Notes: generated by a model not told the origin, from the letters alone. DNA of 9,600 bases from Lachnospiraceae bacterium UBA3287 (GCA_002362155.1 DETN01000207.1:1-9600), one strand, 5' to 3'. Positions 1 to 7,189 are shown, counted from the stretch's first letter. Translations and numbers: made by a program.

Positions 1-609
1 ACCGCTGGTGGAGACGGCTTCAAAGACCAGGCCCAGAATACCGAAGGGGGCGCAGCTGATGACCCAGCGGACCACCTTTGAGGTCCCTTCCGCCAGATCC
101 TCCATGTCCTCCCTGAGCCCGGGACGGGCAGCTTTCAGGGCAATGCCGAAGACCACGGCCCAGAACAGGATGCCGATATAGTTGGCACTTGCCACGGCCT
201 GGACGGGATTGGCAAAGACGCTCATCAGAAGGTTCATGACGATCTCGGACATGGAGCCGGGCGCGGCATATCCCTCTGCCGCCTCCAGGCCGGTCAGGGT
301 AATGCTGACGGGATGAATGAAGTTCACCACCACCGCCACGACGGCGGCGCAGAGGGTGCTGAACAGATACAGAAAGATGACCGTGCGGAACTTGGCCATG
401 TTTCCTCCCTTTGCGTTGGCCAGGGAAGAAGCCACCAGCACAAAGACCAGCAGGGGCGCGATCGCTTTGAGGGCGCCCACAAAGAGCTTTCCGGGCACCC
501 CGATCCAGGTCATTCCCGGCACCGCAAGGCCAAGGGCCGCACCGATCAGAAGGCCGATCAGGATCCGGACCACCAGACTTAAAGAGTTCCATTTTTTCAG
601 AATTTCCAT
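1..609 (-). CDS. sstT: Na+/serine-threonine symporter SstT, N-terminal 203 residues (C-terminus beyond left edge)
   Basis: This is the first half of a sodium-coupled serine/threonine importer of the dicarboxylate/amino acid:cation symporter family, acting in the cytoplasmic membrane. The 203 visible residues are alternating hydrophobic segments (about 12-30, 43-63, 76-97, 124-141, 143-159 and 180-200). They carry stretches I recognise from E. coli SstT: LFVGALKAIAP (residues 42-52), ASSLAN (60-65), FLYLFST (79-85), NPVQA followed by NYIGILFWAVVFG (134-155), and CAPFGILGLV (186-195). The family is about 400 residues long, and the substrate and Na+ sites lie in the missing C-terminal half, so function rests on the N-terminal match. 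The ATG at 609 follows AGGAGG (619-614) by four bases. An in-frame ATG at 624 has no ribosome binding site. I found no convincing -35/-10 pair in the 215-base gap upstream. That gap holds the terminator of the ABC genes and a 10-bp palindrome, ACAGATCTGT, at 628-637. Confidence 0.9.
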   Translation of the reverse strand, partial: MEILKKWNSLSLVVRILIGLLIGAALGLAVPGMTWIGVPGKLFVGALKAIAPLLVFVLVASSLANAKGGNMAKFRTVIFLYLFSTLCAAVVAVVVNFIHPVSITLTGLEAAEGYAAPGSMSEIVMNLLMSVFANPVQAVASANYIGILFWAVVFGIALKAARPGLREDMEDLAEGTSKVVRWVISCAPFGILGLVFEAVSTSG

Positions 610-761
610 CTCTCCTCCTTTCATAGAACAGATCTGTCTTACCTTATTTCTTTAACATACATTTTACTATATCTGCCGCCCGGATAGATATGTTTCTTCC
701 CTTTCCTGTCCTTTTTTTCATCGTTTCTGCATGACATTTTTCCAAAGGGAAACCCGCGCAG

Positions 762-799
762 AAAAGGAGCCGGAGGATCCCCTCTGGAGATCCTCCGGC
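762..799 (-). terminator. Probable intrinsic terminator after the ABC exporter pair
   Basis: A perfect 11-bp inverted repeat (769-779 with 789-799, arms GCCGGAGGATC/GATCCTCCGGC, 9-base loop) begins 26 bases past the stop codon at 825. Read on the minus strand it is followed, after a short CTCC, by TTTT (765-762). The T-run is short and slightly displaced, so termination may be incomplete. It separates the exporter genes from sstT. Confidence 0.65.
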
Positions 800-824
800 C
801 CCGGACTTTGAGGTCTTTTCATAT

Positions 825-2654
825 TCAGTCGTGCTGTCCCCAGAGCAGTTCCTCGTACTGCCTGGTATAGAGGTCGTAGTAATAGCCCCTTCTCTTCATC
901 AGTTCTTTATGGGTTCCCCTGTCGATGATCTGGCCGCCCTTTACCACCAGGATCACGTCCGCGTCCACGATGGTGGACAGGCGGTGGGCGATGACAAAGG
1001 AAGTCCGGCCTTTAATGACCCTGTCTATGGCGGACTGGATGATCTTCTCCGTGACCGTATCGATGGAGGACGTGGCTTCGTCCAGGACCAGGATCCTGGG
1101 ATCCGCCAGAACGGCCCTGGCAAAGGAAAGGAGCTGCTTTTCTCCGGTCGAAAGAAGGCTTCCGCCCTCGCCTACGTCGGAATCCAGGCCCTTGTCCATC
1201 CTTTTCACCACCCCGTCTGCGGATACCACCTTCAGAGCTTCCATGATCTCCTCATCCGTTGCGTCCGGCTTGCCGTAGCGCAGGTTGTCCCGGACAGAAC
1301 CGGAAAAGAGGTGGGGGGACTGGAGGACGTAGCCGATATTGGAGTGGAGCCAGAGCTGGGATCTTTCCCTGGCGTCTCTTCCGTCGATCAGGACCCTGCC
1401 CTTTGTGGGCTCGAAGAAACGGCATACCAGGTTGACCAGGGTGGATTTGCCGGCGCCCGTCTCTCCCACGATGGCCACGTTGGTGCCCCGGGGAACCTTC
1501 AGATTGAAGTGCTCCAGAACATATTCGTCACCGTCGGGATAGCGGAAGGAAACATCCTCGAACTCCACGTCTCCCATCAGTTCCTCCCAGTTTTCCTTCC
1601 TGGGATGGAACATGTCTCCGTACTTCTCTATGACCTCCGGGGAGTCCGCCACATCCGACTCTTCATTCAGAAGCCTTGTCAGACGCTCGATATTGACCTG
1701 GATGCCGGCCAGGGCTGACAGGGTCTCTATGATGCCCTGGACAGGCTCCAGCAGCTCTATGGCATAGGACATGAAGACGGACAGGGTGCCGATCTGCATG
1801 AGGCCTTCCCGGGTCAGCTTCCCCCCCTGCCACAGGACCAGGGACAGGACTACCGCCGACATCATGGTCACCGTGGAGATGAAGAAGGCTCTGAAATGGG
1901 CCTCCCGAATGGAGGTCCGCTTCATGTTCAAGGTCTCGCCTCTGAAATCCCGGTTCATCTTATCCTCGATATTCAGGACCTTGATGGTGCGGATGCCCGT
2001 AATGCCCTCGTTGTAGCTGCCGGTGATCTGAGAGTTGATCTCACGGATCTTCCGGTTGTAGAGGACCAGCTTTCTCTGGAAGTAGGTCATCAGAAGCACC
2101 GCCGCCGGCAGGAGCATGAGAATATAGAAGGCCAGTTTCGGATTGATGGCCAGCATGACTGCCAGGACCCCGATCACATAGGCTCCGGACCAGACCAGGT
2201 TCATCAGCCTCCATGAGACCGACTCGCCGATCAGGCCCGTGTCGGACATGACTCTGGCGTGGATATAGCCTACGGAATTCTGATTGTAGTAGGAAAAGGA
2301 CAGGGTCTGCAGGTGGCCGAAGGCCGCGTCCCTCAGGTCTTTGTTGACCGACATTTCCACCCTTCCGCAGGAAAAGGCGCTGTAATAGTTGATGGAAGCC
2401 TGGAACACGATCACGGCCAGATAGAGGGCGATGAAGAGACCGATCCCCTCCATGGTCCGCTCTCCTATGTAGTGGTCCAGAGCATAGCGGTTGAAGAGGG
2501 GATAGAAGGCGTCGATGGCGCTGGAAGCCCCTCCCAGAAGGACCATGACCATGATCCTGACCCGGTATTTCTTAATGTATGGAAACAGCCTGGGAATCCC
2601 GAAAAAAGGCAGTTTCAGATTCTTTTCGTCGTTTGGCATTGCTTTAACCCGCAT
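825..2654 (-). CDS. ABC exporter half-transporter, catalytic-Glu subunit of a heterodimer (BmrD/LmrD-like)
   Basis: This 609-residue half-transporter has an N-terminal type IV exporter membrane domain of about six helices (residues ~30-320) and a C-terminal nucleotide-binding domain (~360-605). Visible motifs are Walker A GETGAGKST (397-405), Q-loop Q445, signature LSTGE (501-505, departing from LSGGQ), Walker B ILVLDE with catalytic E526, and switch His H557. It is expected to pair with the product of the upstream gene to export drugs, lipids or peptides; the substrate cannot be read from sequence. The start overlaps the upstream gene by 11 bases, since that gene's TAA is at 2646-2644, so translation is probably coupled. 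No good Shine-Dalgarno precedes either the ATG at 2654 or the alternative ATG at 2639, which would give a protein five residues shorter. A heterodimer role is inferred from gene pairing and complementary motif defects. A homodimeric exporter is less likely given the altered signature. Confidence 0.93.
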   Translation of the reverse strand: MRVKAMPNDEKNLKLPFFGIPRLFPYIKKYRVRIMVMVLLGGASSAIDAFYPLFNRYALDHYIGERTMEGIGLFIALYLAVIVFQASINYYSAFSCGRVEMSVNKDLRDAAFGHLQTLSFSYYNQNSVGYIHARVMSDTGLIGESVSWRLMNLVWSGAYVIGVLAVMLAINPKLAFYILMLLPAAVLLMTYFQRKLVLYNRKIREINSQITGSYNEGITGIRTIKVLNIEDKMNRDFRGETLNMKRTSIREAHFRAFFISTVTMMSAVVLSLVLWQGGKLTREGLMQIGTLSVFMSYAIELLEPVQGIIETLSALAGIQVNIERLTRLLNEESDVADSPEVIEKYGDMFHPRKENWEELMGDVEFEDVSFRYPDGDEYVLEHFNLKVPRGTNVAIVGETGAGKSTLVNLVCRFFEPTKGRVLIDGRDARERSQLWLHSNIGYVLQSPHLFSGSVRDNLRYGKPDATDEEIMEALKVVSADGVVKRMDKGLDSDVGEGGSLLSTGEKQLLSFARAVLADPRILVLDEATSSIDTVTEKIIQSAIDRVIKGRTSFVIAHRLSTIVDADVILVVKGGQIIDRGTHKELMKRRGYYYDLYTRQYEELLWGQHD

Positions 2655-4458
2655 CTGTCAGACCCGCGGTCTGCAGATCATAGATCTTTCTGTAAAGTCC
2701 GTTCTGTAAAAGTAGCTCGTCGTGGGTGCCCTGTTCCCGGATCCTTCCCTTGTCCAGGACAATGATCCGGTCCGCGTTCATGAGGGTGGTGATGCGGTGG
2801 GCGATCAGGATGACCGTGGACTGACCGGACACCTCCCGGATGGCATGGCGGATCTTCATATCCGTTTCCGTATCCACCGCGGACAGGGAATCGTCGAAGA
2901 CCATGACCGGGGATTTCCGGATCAGCATCTGGGCTATGGCCGTCCTCTGCTTCTGGCCGCCCGAAAGGGTAACGCCCCTCTCGCCCACGGCCGTTTCATA
3001 GCCCGCTGTAAAGGTCTCTATGGCATCGTCTATGGAAGCCAGCCGGGCCGCTTTTCTGACCTGGTCCATACCGGGCCTGTCCACCGCTATGCCGATGTTC
3101 TCAGAAAGAGTCCTGGAGAAAAGATAGGGCTCCTGGAGGACCATGCCGATATTGCGGCGAAGGTAGCCTTTACTGATATCCGCGATGTCCGCATCCCCGA
3201 TCATGATCCTGCCCTTTTCGGGCGGCAGGGTATAAAGCCTCTCCAGCAGATACATGAGGGTGGATTTGCCCGAGCCCGTTCCTCCCAGGATGCCCAGGGT
3301 GGTGCCGGCAGGAATGGTCAGGGAAATGTCATGCAGGGCTTCTCCCGTCCCGCCCTCATAGGAGTAGGATACATGGTCGAAGATGATGTCCCTGTCCATG
3401 GGAGGTTCAAGCGCCCCTTCCCTGTCCTTTTCGGGCTCTGAATTCATGATGTAGCGGATACGGTCTATGGATATGCCCGCCTTGCTCATCTCAGTGATGA
3501 CCCGGCCCAGCATTCTGACAGGCCAGATCAGCATCAGGTTATAGGAGATCAGGGCAATGAGGCTGCCGGTGGTCAGGGTCCCGTTCAGGCAGGCCCTGGT
3601 CCCCAGAAAGAGGACCGTCAGGTTCTGCATGCCCGTCAGGATATCCGCGGAGGACCAGAAAGCAGACATGAGCCGCATGAGGTGGATCCAGAAGCCCGTA
3701 TAGTAGGCGTTCTGCTTTTCGAACCTCTCCTGCTCGTAGACCTCCCGCCCGAAGGCCCTGACCACTCTGACGCCGGTCAGATTCTCCTGGACGATGGAGG
3801 AAAGCTTTCCCTCTTCCGTATCCACCTTGCGGAAAGCGGTCCCGATCCTGGAATGGAAGATCATGGAATAGCACACGATGATGGGAATGAAGGCGGCGGC
3901 GCCCAGCATGACCGTTACATTGATGCCGGCCATAAAATAAAGGGCCATGGCGATCAGGATCACGGTCCGGATCAGCTGGACCAGCTGCTCGGACACAAAG
4001 CGCTTGACGGTTTGGACGTCGGAGGTGCATCTCTGGATGATGTCGCCGGTGGAATTCTCTCCGTGCCATACATAAGGAAGGCCCATGATGTGGATGAAAA
4101 GCTCATCCCTCATCCTTCTGACGAAGGTCTCAGCGCCGGCCGCGTTGGAGAGCCGGAAAGCATAGCGGAAAAGGGCCGCCAGGATGCCCACGCAGGCAAC
4201 GGCCAGGGCAATGATCAGGGGCTGTGCCTTTAAGGTCTCCAGGCCGCCTGCCATATCGACCAGAGACGCCGCAGGGCTGCTGAGGACAGAGGGAGCGTCT
4301 CCTATGACCGAATCCACCGTAAAGGAGACGATCTTGGGATTTACCATATCCATGAAGGATACCATGCCGGCGGATATAAGGCTCAGAACAAAGAAAGGAA
4401 GTGAGCCCTTTAAAAAGTGCCAGATCAGTTTAAAGTTGGAATCGTATTTCTTTATCAT
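2644..4458 (-). CDS. ABC exporter half-transporter, degenerate-site subunit of a heterodimer (BmrC/LmrC-like)
   Basis: This 604-residue half-transporter has a six-helix membrane domain (~20-320) with a long loop after the first helix (about 50-80), followed by a nucleotide-binding domain (~355-595). Motifs are Walker A GGTGSGKST (392-400), Q-loop Q442, a perfect LSGGQ (498-502), Walker B VMVFDD (518-523) and H554. Residue D523 stands where the catalytic Glu normally is. Asp at this place is the known hallmark of the degenerate-site subunit in TM287/288, BmrCD and LmrCD. With the following gene it should form one complete exporter: its LSGGQ completes the partner's active site, while its own Walker site is degenerate. 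An in-frame stop at 4470-4468 fixes the start near the ATG at 4458, yet the preceding bases (TTAAGAAACCGAA) hold no real Shine-Dalgarno. The first-gene-degenerate order matches bmrC-bmrD in Bacillus subtilis, which is expressed under leader attenuation. Confidence 0.93.
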   Translation of the reverse strand: MIKKYDSNFKLIWHFLKGSLPFFVLSLISAGMVSFMDMVNPKIVSFTVDSVIGDAPSVLSSPAASLVDMAGGLETLKAQPLIIALAVACVGILAALFRYAFRLSNAAGAETFVRRMRDELFIHIMGLPYVWHGENSTGDIIQRCTSDVQTVKRFVSEQLVQLIRTVILIAMALYFMAGINVTVMLGAAAFIPIIVCYSMIFHSRIGTAFRKVDTEEGKLSSIVQENLTGVRVVRAFGREVYEQERFEKQNAYYTGFWIHLMRLMSAFWSSADILTGMQNLTVLFLGTRACLNGTLTTGSLIALISYNLMLIWPVRMLGRVITEMSKAGISIDRIRYIMNSEPEKDREGALEPPMDRDIIFDHVSYSYEGGTGEALHDISLTIPAGTTLGILGGTGSGKSTLMYLLERLYTLPPEKGRIMIGDADIADISKGYLRRNIGMVLQEPYLFSRTLSENIGIAVDRPGMDQVRKAARLASIDDAIETFTAGYETAVGERGVTLSGGQKQRTAIAQMLIRKSPVMVFDDSLSAVDTETDMKIRHAIREVSGQSTVILIAHRITTLMNADRIIVLDKGRIREQGTHDELLLQNGLYRKIYDLQTAGLTDAG

Positions 4459-4489
4459 TTCGGTTTCTTAAGGAAAGAAAGCGTGAACA

Positions 4490-4514
4490 AAAGAGCCGGA
4501 CGGGCCGGCTCTTT
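4490..4514. terminator. Hairpin in the ABC-exporter leader: terminator of the MATE transcript and/or attenuator
   Basis: A perfect 10-bp stem (4490-4499 with 4505-4514, arms AAAGAGCCGG/CCGGCTCTTT, 5-base loop) lies between the MATE gene and the ABC pair. On the minus strand the distal arm runs into TTTTGTT. On the plus strand a T-rich tail (4512-4526) follows, so it may work both ways. If the promoter at 4539-4567 is real, the hairpin sits within the first ~45 bases of the ABC mRNA and would have to be bypassed to express the exporter. Otherwise it is simply the end of the MATE transcript, about 115 bases past that gene's stop. Confidence 0.65.
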
Positions 4515-4538
4515 GTCTTGTTTTTTGCTGCAGTTAAT

Positions 4539-4567
4539 ATATTAGCGATTAAAAGACGTTTTTACAA
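4539..4567 (-). promoter_or_regulatory. Candidate sigma-A promoter for the ABC exporter pair
   Basis: On the minus strand TTGTAA (4567-4562) is separated by 17 bases from TAATAT (4544-4539); each matches four of six consensus bases. The predicted start near 4532 gives a leader of about 75 bases before the ATG at 4458. This is the only plausible promoter I find between the MATE stop and the ABC start. It is a moderate match, and read-through from the MATE promoter is an alternative. Confidence 0.45.
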
Positions 4568-4580
4568 GGCTTTTTGACCG

Positions 4581-4601
4581 CTTTATACCACCCGTATAAA
4601 G
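4581..4601. promoter_or_regulatory. 8-bp perfect dyad upstream of the ABC promoter, possible operator
   Basis: CTTTATAC (4581-4588) and GTATAAAG (4594-4601) form a perfect inverted repeat around a 5-base spacer. It lies 14 bases upstream of the candidate -35 box and 28 bases past the MATE stop. AT-rich arms with a short spacer suit a MarR/TetR-sized dimer site, and no T-run follows that would make it a terminator. No regulator gene lies beside it, so the binding protein, if any, is unknown. Confidence 0.4.
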
Positions 4602-4629
4602 GACCGGCGGTATGGGCCTGCATTCCCGG

Positions 4630-6075
4630 TCAGCGGCCCTCTCCCGGCTCCCCTCTCCTCTCTTCCATCCGGGAAAGGGACCTTCGCAGAAGAAAAACAG
4701 AGAAAAAGAGGCAGAGCAGTTCTTCCGCCGGCTGGGCATGGATCAGTCCCCTGTAGCCGAAATATCTGTCAAAGAAGATCAGGAAGGGGATATAGAGAAG
4801 GAGCTGGCGCACCAGGGTGATGGCAAAGGCAAAGCCCGGCATGCCGATGGCATTGTAGACGTTGCGGACCAGGGCCGTGGTCCCCACAAAGGGCAGGATC
4901 AGCATAAAGGCCCTGAGGGTCATGGCAGCCAGGGAGACCACCGTGGGATCCTCCGTGAAAAGCCGGGCCAGGAAGGGGGCCGACAGGCCGAATCCGGCCA
5001 TGACGCAGACTTCTGCCAGGGTGATGATGCCTATGGCAGACCGGATCAGGGACCGCATGCGCTGATAGGCCCCCGCCCCGTAGTTATAGCCCATGAGGGG
5101 CTGGCAGCCTGCGGCTATGCCCTGGTAAAGGTAGTTTCCGAAGGACATGATCCTGGAGGAAATACCCATGGCTGCCACATAGAGGCCTCCGTAGGCCGCA
5201 GCCAGGTTGTTGAGGACCAGGATGGAGGCTGTGGACAGAAACTGTTCCAGGGTATGGGGAATGCCCACCTTCATGATCTCTTTAAAGATCCGGGCGGAAA
5301 AGCCCAGATAGCGGGGATTCAGGGTAAGGAGGCTTCTCCCGCTCATATAGACCCAGAGGCAGATGACCGTACTCAGGATGTTGCCAAGGACCGTGGCGAT
5401 GGCGGCGCCCTTTATCTCCATGCCCAGGGTAAAGATAAAAATGGGATCCAGAATGATGTTGGCTGCCGTTCCCGCGATCATACTGACCGTGGCATAGGAT
5501 ACGGAGCCCTCGCTCCGAAGGAGCTGGCCCAGAGCATAGTTGCCCATGGTGAAAAAGCTTCCTGCCAGCAGGACCCCTGTATAGTCTTTGGTATAGGATA
5601 CGGTCTCTCCCCTGGCCCCCAGAAGGGCCACGACGGGGTCCAGGGCAAAGGCCCCCAGAAGCATCAGGGCAAGGCTCATGAAAAGGATCATCTCGAAGCC
5701 CAGGACCAGGGTCCTGTCCGCCTCTTCCTTTCTGCCGGCCCCCATGCATCTGGCGATGTAGGAGGCGCCCCCGTTGCCCGTGATGCCGGACAGGGCGATC
5801 ATGACCATGAGGACCGGATAGGAAAGGCTGGAGGCCGCCAGCTGATAGGGGTCTCCCAGCTTTCCGATGAAATAGGTGTCCACCAGGTTGTAGGCCACCA
5901 TGAAAAGCATGCCGAAGGCAATGGGAAGGCCCATCTTCAGGACCGCCTTCCAGGGCACCTCCTCCGCCATGGTGCGGATCCTTCTGTCCCGCCCGCTCAG
6001 GGCCTGACTCTCCTCTGCCCCGTTTTCCTTAAGTTTTTCTTCGTTTCCCCATTCTTCCGAAATTCTGTCTGACAT
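4630..6075 (-). CDS. MATE-family multidrug/cation antiporter
   Basis: This 481-residue protein has about twelve membrane helices. It should export drugs or metabolites in exchange for Na+ or H+ across the cytoplasmic membrane. After a charged 40-residue N-terminus comes the MATE opening: MGLPIAFGMLFMVAYNLVDTY (from residue 48), then FIGKLGD (69-75). Further typical features are ITGNGGASYIAR (98-109), the central PLMGYNYGAG marking the second half of the two-fold repeat, and an IGMPGFAF stretch near the end. It ends with a charged tail rich in Arg and Glu. The ATG at 6075 follows AAAGGA by about ten bases. A second ATG, residue 36 (MAEEVPWK), also has an upstream AAGG and would remove the unusual N-terminal extension. 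Its own promoter lies at 6123-6150. Substrate is unknown; MATE proteins of this group in Bacillota are often annotated as MepA/NorM-like by similarity only. Confidence 0.92.
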   Translation of the reverse strand: MSDRISEEWGNEEKLKENGAEESQALSGRDRRIRTMAEEVPWKAVLKMGLPIAFGMLFMVAYNLVDTYFIGKLGDPYQLAASSLSYPVLMVMIALSGITGNGGASYIARCMGAGRKEEADRTLVLGFEMILFMSLALMLLGAFALDPVVALLGARGETVSYTKDYTGVLLAGSFFTMGNYALGQLLRSEGSVSYATVSMIAGTAANIILDPIFIFTLGMEIKGAAIATVLGNILSTVICLWVYMSGRSLLTLNPRYLGFSARIFKEIMKVGIPHTLEQFLSTASILVLNNLAAAYGGLYVAAMGISSRIMSFGNYLYQGIAAGCQPLMGYNYGAGAYQRMRSLIRSAIGIITLAEVCVMAGFGLSAPFLARLFTEDPTVVSLAAMTLRAFMLILPFVGTTALVRNVYNAIGMPGFAFAITLVRQLLLYIPFLIFFDRYFGYRGLIHAQPAEELLCLFFSVFLLRRSLSRMEERRGEPGEGR

Positions 6076-6122
6076 TATGCCGTATTCCTTTAAAAAGTAT
6101 TCTGCTGCTGCAAACAGAGACT

Positions 6123-6150
6123 ATTGTAGCACATCGGAGAATAAGTGCAA
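6123..6150 (-). promoter_or_regulatory. Sigma-A promoter of the MATE gene
   Basis: On the minus strand TTGCAC (6150-6145) and TACAAT (6128-6123) are separated by 16 bases, a strong vegetative match. Transcription should begin near 6116, giving a leader of about 40 bases with an AAAGGA ribosome binding site. The first bases of the -35 box lie within the T-run of the preceding terminator. Confidence 0.75.
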
Positions 6151-6181
6151 AAAGAGACAGGACCCTTCATCCTGTCTCTTT
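6149..6181 (-). terminator. Intrinsic terminator after the two small membrane-protein genes
   Basis: A perfect 12-bp stem (6151-6162 with 6170-6181, arms AAAGAGACAGGA/TCCTGTCTCTTT) with a 7-base loop is followed on the minus strand by T's to 6149. It lies 86 bases past the stop at 6267, and its T-run overlaps the MATE promoter. Confidence 0.85.
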
Positions 6182-6266
6182 CATGACTTCAAAAAAGTTT
6201 TTCGGCTGTATACCTGTTATCTATGCCGCTTCTTCTGACGCTTCAGCAACCTGCGGCCGGGGCAGA

Positions 6267-6758
6267 TTACTTTCCGGGACGTGATTCCTCCCAGAGCCTT
6301 CTGTAAGCCCCATAGTCTTCCTTCAGGCCCTTTCCTTCCATCTCCTCTTCCTTGTGGGCGCGGAACTTCGTAAGGAAATCCAGGGCGTCGATCCCGCCGG
6401 ACTTTATCTCCTTCAGGGTGTTTTCCTCATCGGCAAGTACGCTGTCAAAATGCCTTGTCTCTCTCATCAGAGAGATCAGGATCAGGGCAAGGATGATGAT
6501 GGCTCCAAGGACCAGCACCTTCAGGGTGTCTCCCTGCAGTCTGGTCCGCACAGCTGCCAGGGCCAGTTCCAGGATCACGCCGCCCGCGGCATACCGCATG
6601 AGGCTCTTTTTGTTCTTTCTGACGGTATCCATCTCAGCACAAAGGGCCCCTTCCATCAGTTCCCTTGCCCTGGCCGGATCCTCTGTTTCCTCAAAGAGCA
6701 CCTCCGGTGCCACATCCGAGGGATTGACTTTCTTTTTCAGTTCATTCATGTCTGCCAT
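6267..6758 (-). CDS. Hypothetical small membrane protein with two helices
   Basis: I do not recognise this 163-residue protein. It has a charged N-terminal region (1-52), a weak hydrophobic segment at about 53-71, and a strong membrane helix at about 79-98 (VLVLGAIIILALILISL). It ends in a charged, probably helical C-terminal region (99-163) rich in Glu and Lys. The architecture suggests a membrane anchor with cytoplasmic ends. The ATG at 6758 follows AGGAGG (6768-6763) by four bases; an alternative ATG at 6749 would have 13-base spacing. The frame continues open upstream to 6833, but that part overlaps the preceding gene and has no better start. It begins 25 bases after the DUF2500-like gene ends, so the two form an operon and may act together. 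No catalytic motif is visible. Confidence 0.75.
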   Translation of the reverse strand: MADMNELKKKVNPSDVAPEVLFEETEDPARARELMEGALCAEMDTVRKNKKSLMRYAAGGVILELALAAVRTRLQGDTLKVLVLGAIIILALILISLMRETRHFDSVLADEENTLKEIKSGGIDALDFLTKFRAHKEEEMEGKGLKEDYGAYRRLWEESRPGK

Positions 6759-6783
6759 ATTTCCTCCTCTGCCCCAACGGCTT

Positions 6784-7113
6784 TCAGCTTCTTTCCGGAA
6801 CAAAGCTCCGGTATTCCCTTCCCTGCCATACAAGCGTCCCTCTGCTGCCTTCCTTAAAGAGCTTTGCTTCCTTTTCTGCCATCTCCAGGGAAAGGGCTCC
6901 GCTTTTCAGAGTAGCAAAGGTCATTCTGACCACAAGGCCCCCGGGAAGAACCTCCCTGTCAAGGACCACCGCCGTGTCCTTCATCACAGGCAGTTTCCTG
7001 TTTTTCAGATATTCCTTCAATCCCGAAATGGCTCTGGCTGTAAGGAGCACCGCAAGAAGCGCCAGTATGAAATAAAAACCGATCCGGCTTCCGCCGTCCA
7101 GGATCTGCAGCAT
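6784..7113 (-). CDS. DUF2500-like membrane-anchored protein
   Basis: This is a 109-residue protein with one N-terminal membrane helix (about 11-29). A basic stretch, GLKEYLKNRKLPV, comes next, then a small beta-rich domain ending GSRGTLVWQGREYRSFVPE (89-107). The ending closely resembles the GDxGTLxxxGTRFxxF ending of DUF2500 proteins such as E. coli YhhM, and the post-helix LKNRKLPV followed by an AxVxxR-like strand also fits. Function of that family is not known to me. The start is taken as the ATG at 7113, because AGGTGA ends five bases upstream and matches the 3' end of 16S rRNA. A GTG at 7122 would lie upstream of that site's proper spacing. No clear promoter is visible between this gene and the terminator at 7190-7220; the best -10-like string on this strand is CATTAT (7168-7163), without a -35 box. 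Confidence 0.75.
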   Translation of the reverse strand: MLQILDGGSRIGFYFILALLAVLLTARAISGLKEYLKNRKLPVMKDTAVVLDREVLPGGLVVRMTFATLKSGALSLEMAEKEAKLFKEGSRGTLVWQGREYRSFVPERS

Positions 7114-7189
7114 GGGTCTCACCTTCTTTCTGATCCCACTCTAACAGAGCTTTCCCTTCCCTATAATGCCGTGAATTTCCCTCCCGCGG

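Noticed and set aside
20..592. A 190-codon minus-strand frame overlapping sstT
   Set aside because: It is out of frame with the recognisable SstT sequence, and its product is rich in Arg, Gly and Pro with no family resemblance.
628..637. Palindrome ACAGATCTGT in the sstT leader
   Set aside because: Ten bases with no extension or second copy is easily chance. It is mentioned only within the sstT entry.
831..1718. A 295-codon plus-strand frame opposite the second ABC gene
   Set aside because: It is antisense to a well-supported ATPase domain, has no ribosome binding site and has an implausible composition. It is a shadow.
4612..6072. A 486-codon open frame on the plus strand opposite the whole MATE gene
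   Set aside because: Its product is dominated by Gly, His, Gln and Asp and has no domain or membrane pattern. The opposite strand encodes a clear MATE protein. Long antisense frames are expected where GC-rich codons avoid stops.
7162..7167. Perfect TATAAT on the plus strand
   Set aside because: There is no -35 box at proper spacing and no gene downstream on the plus strand.
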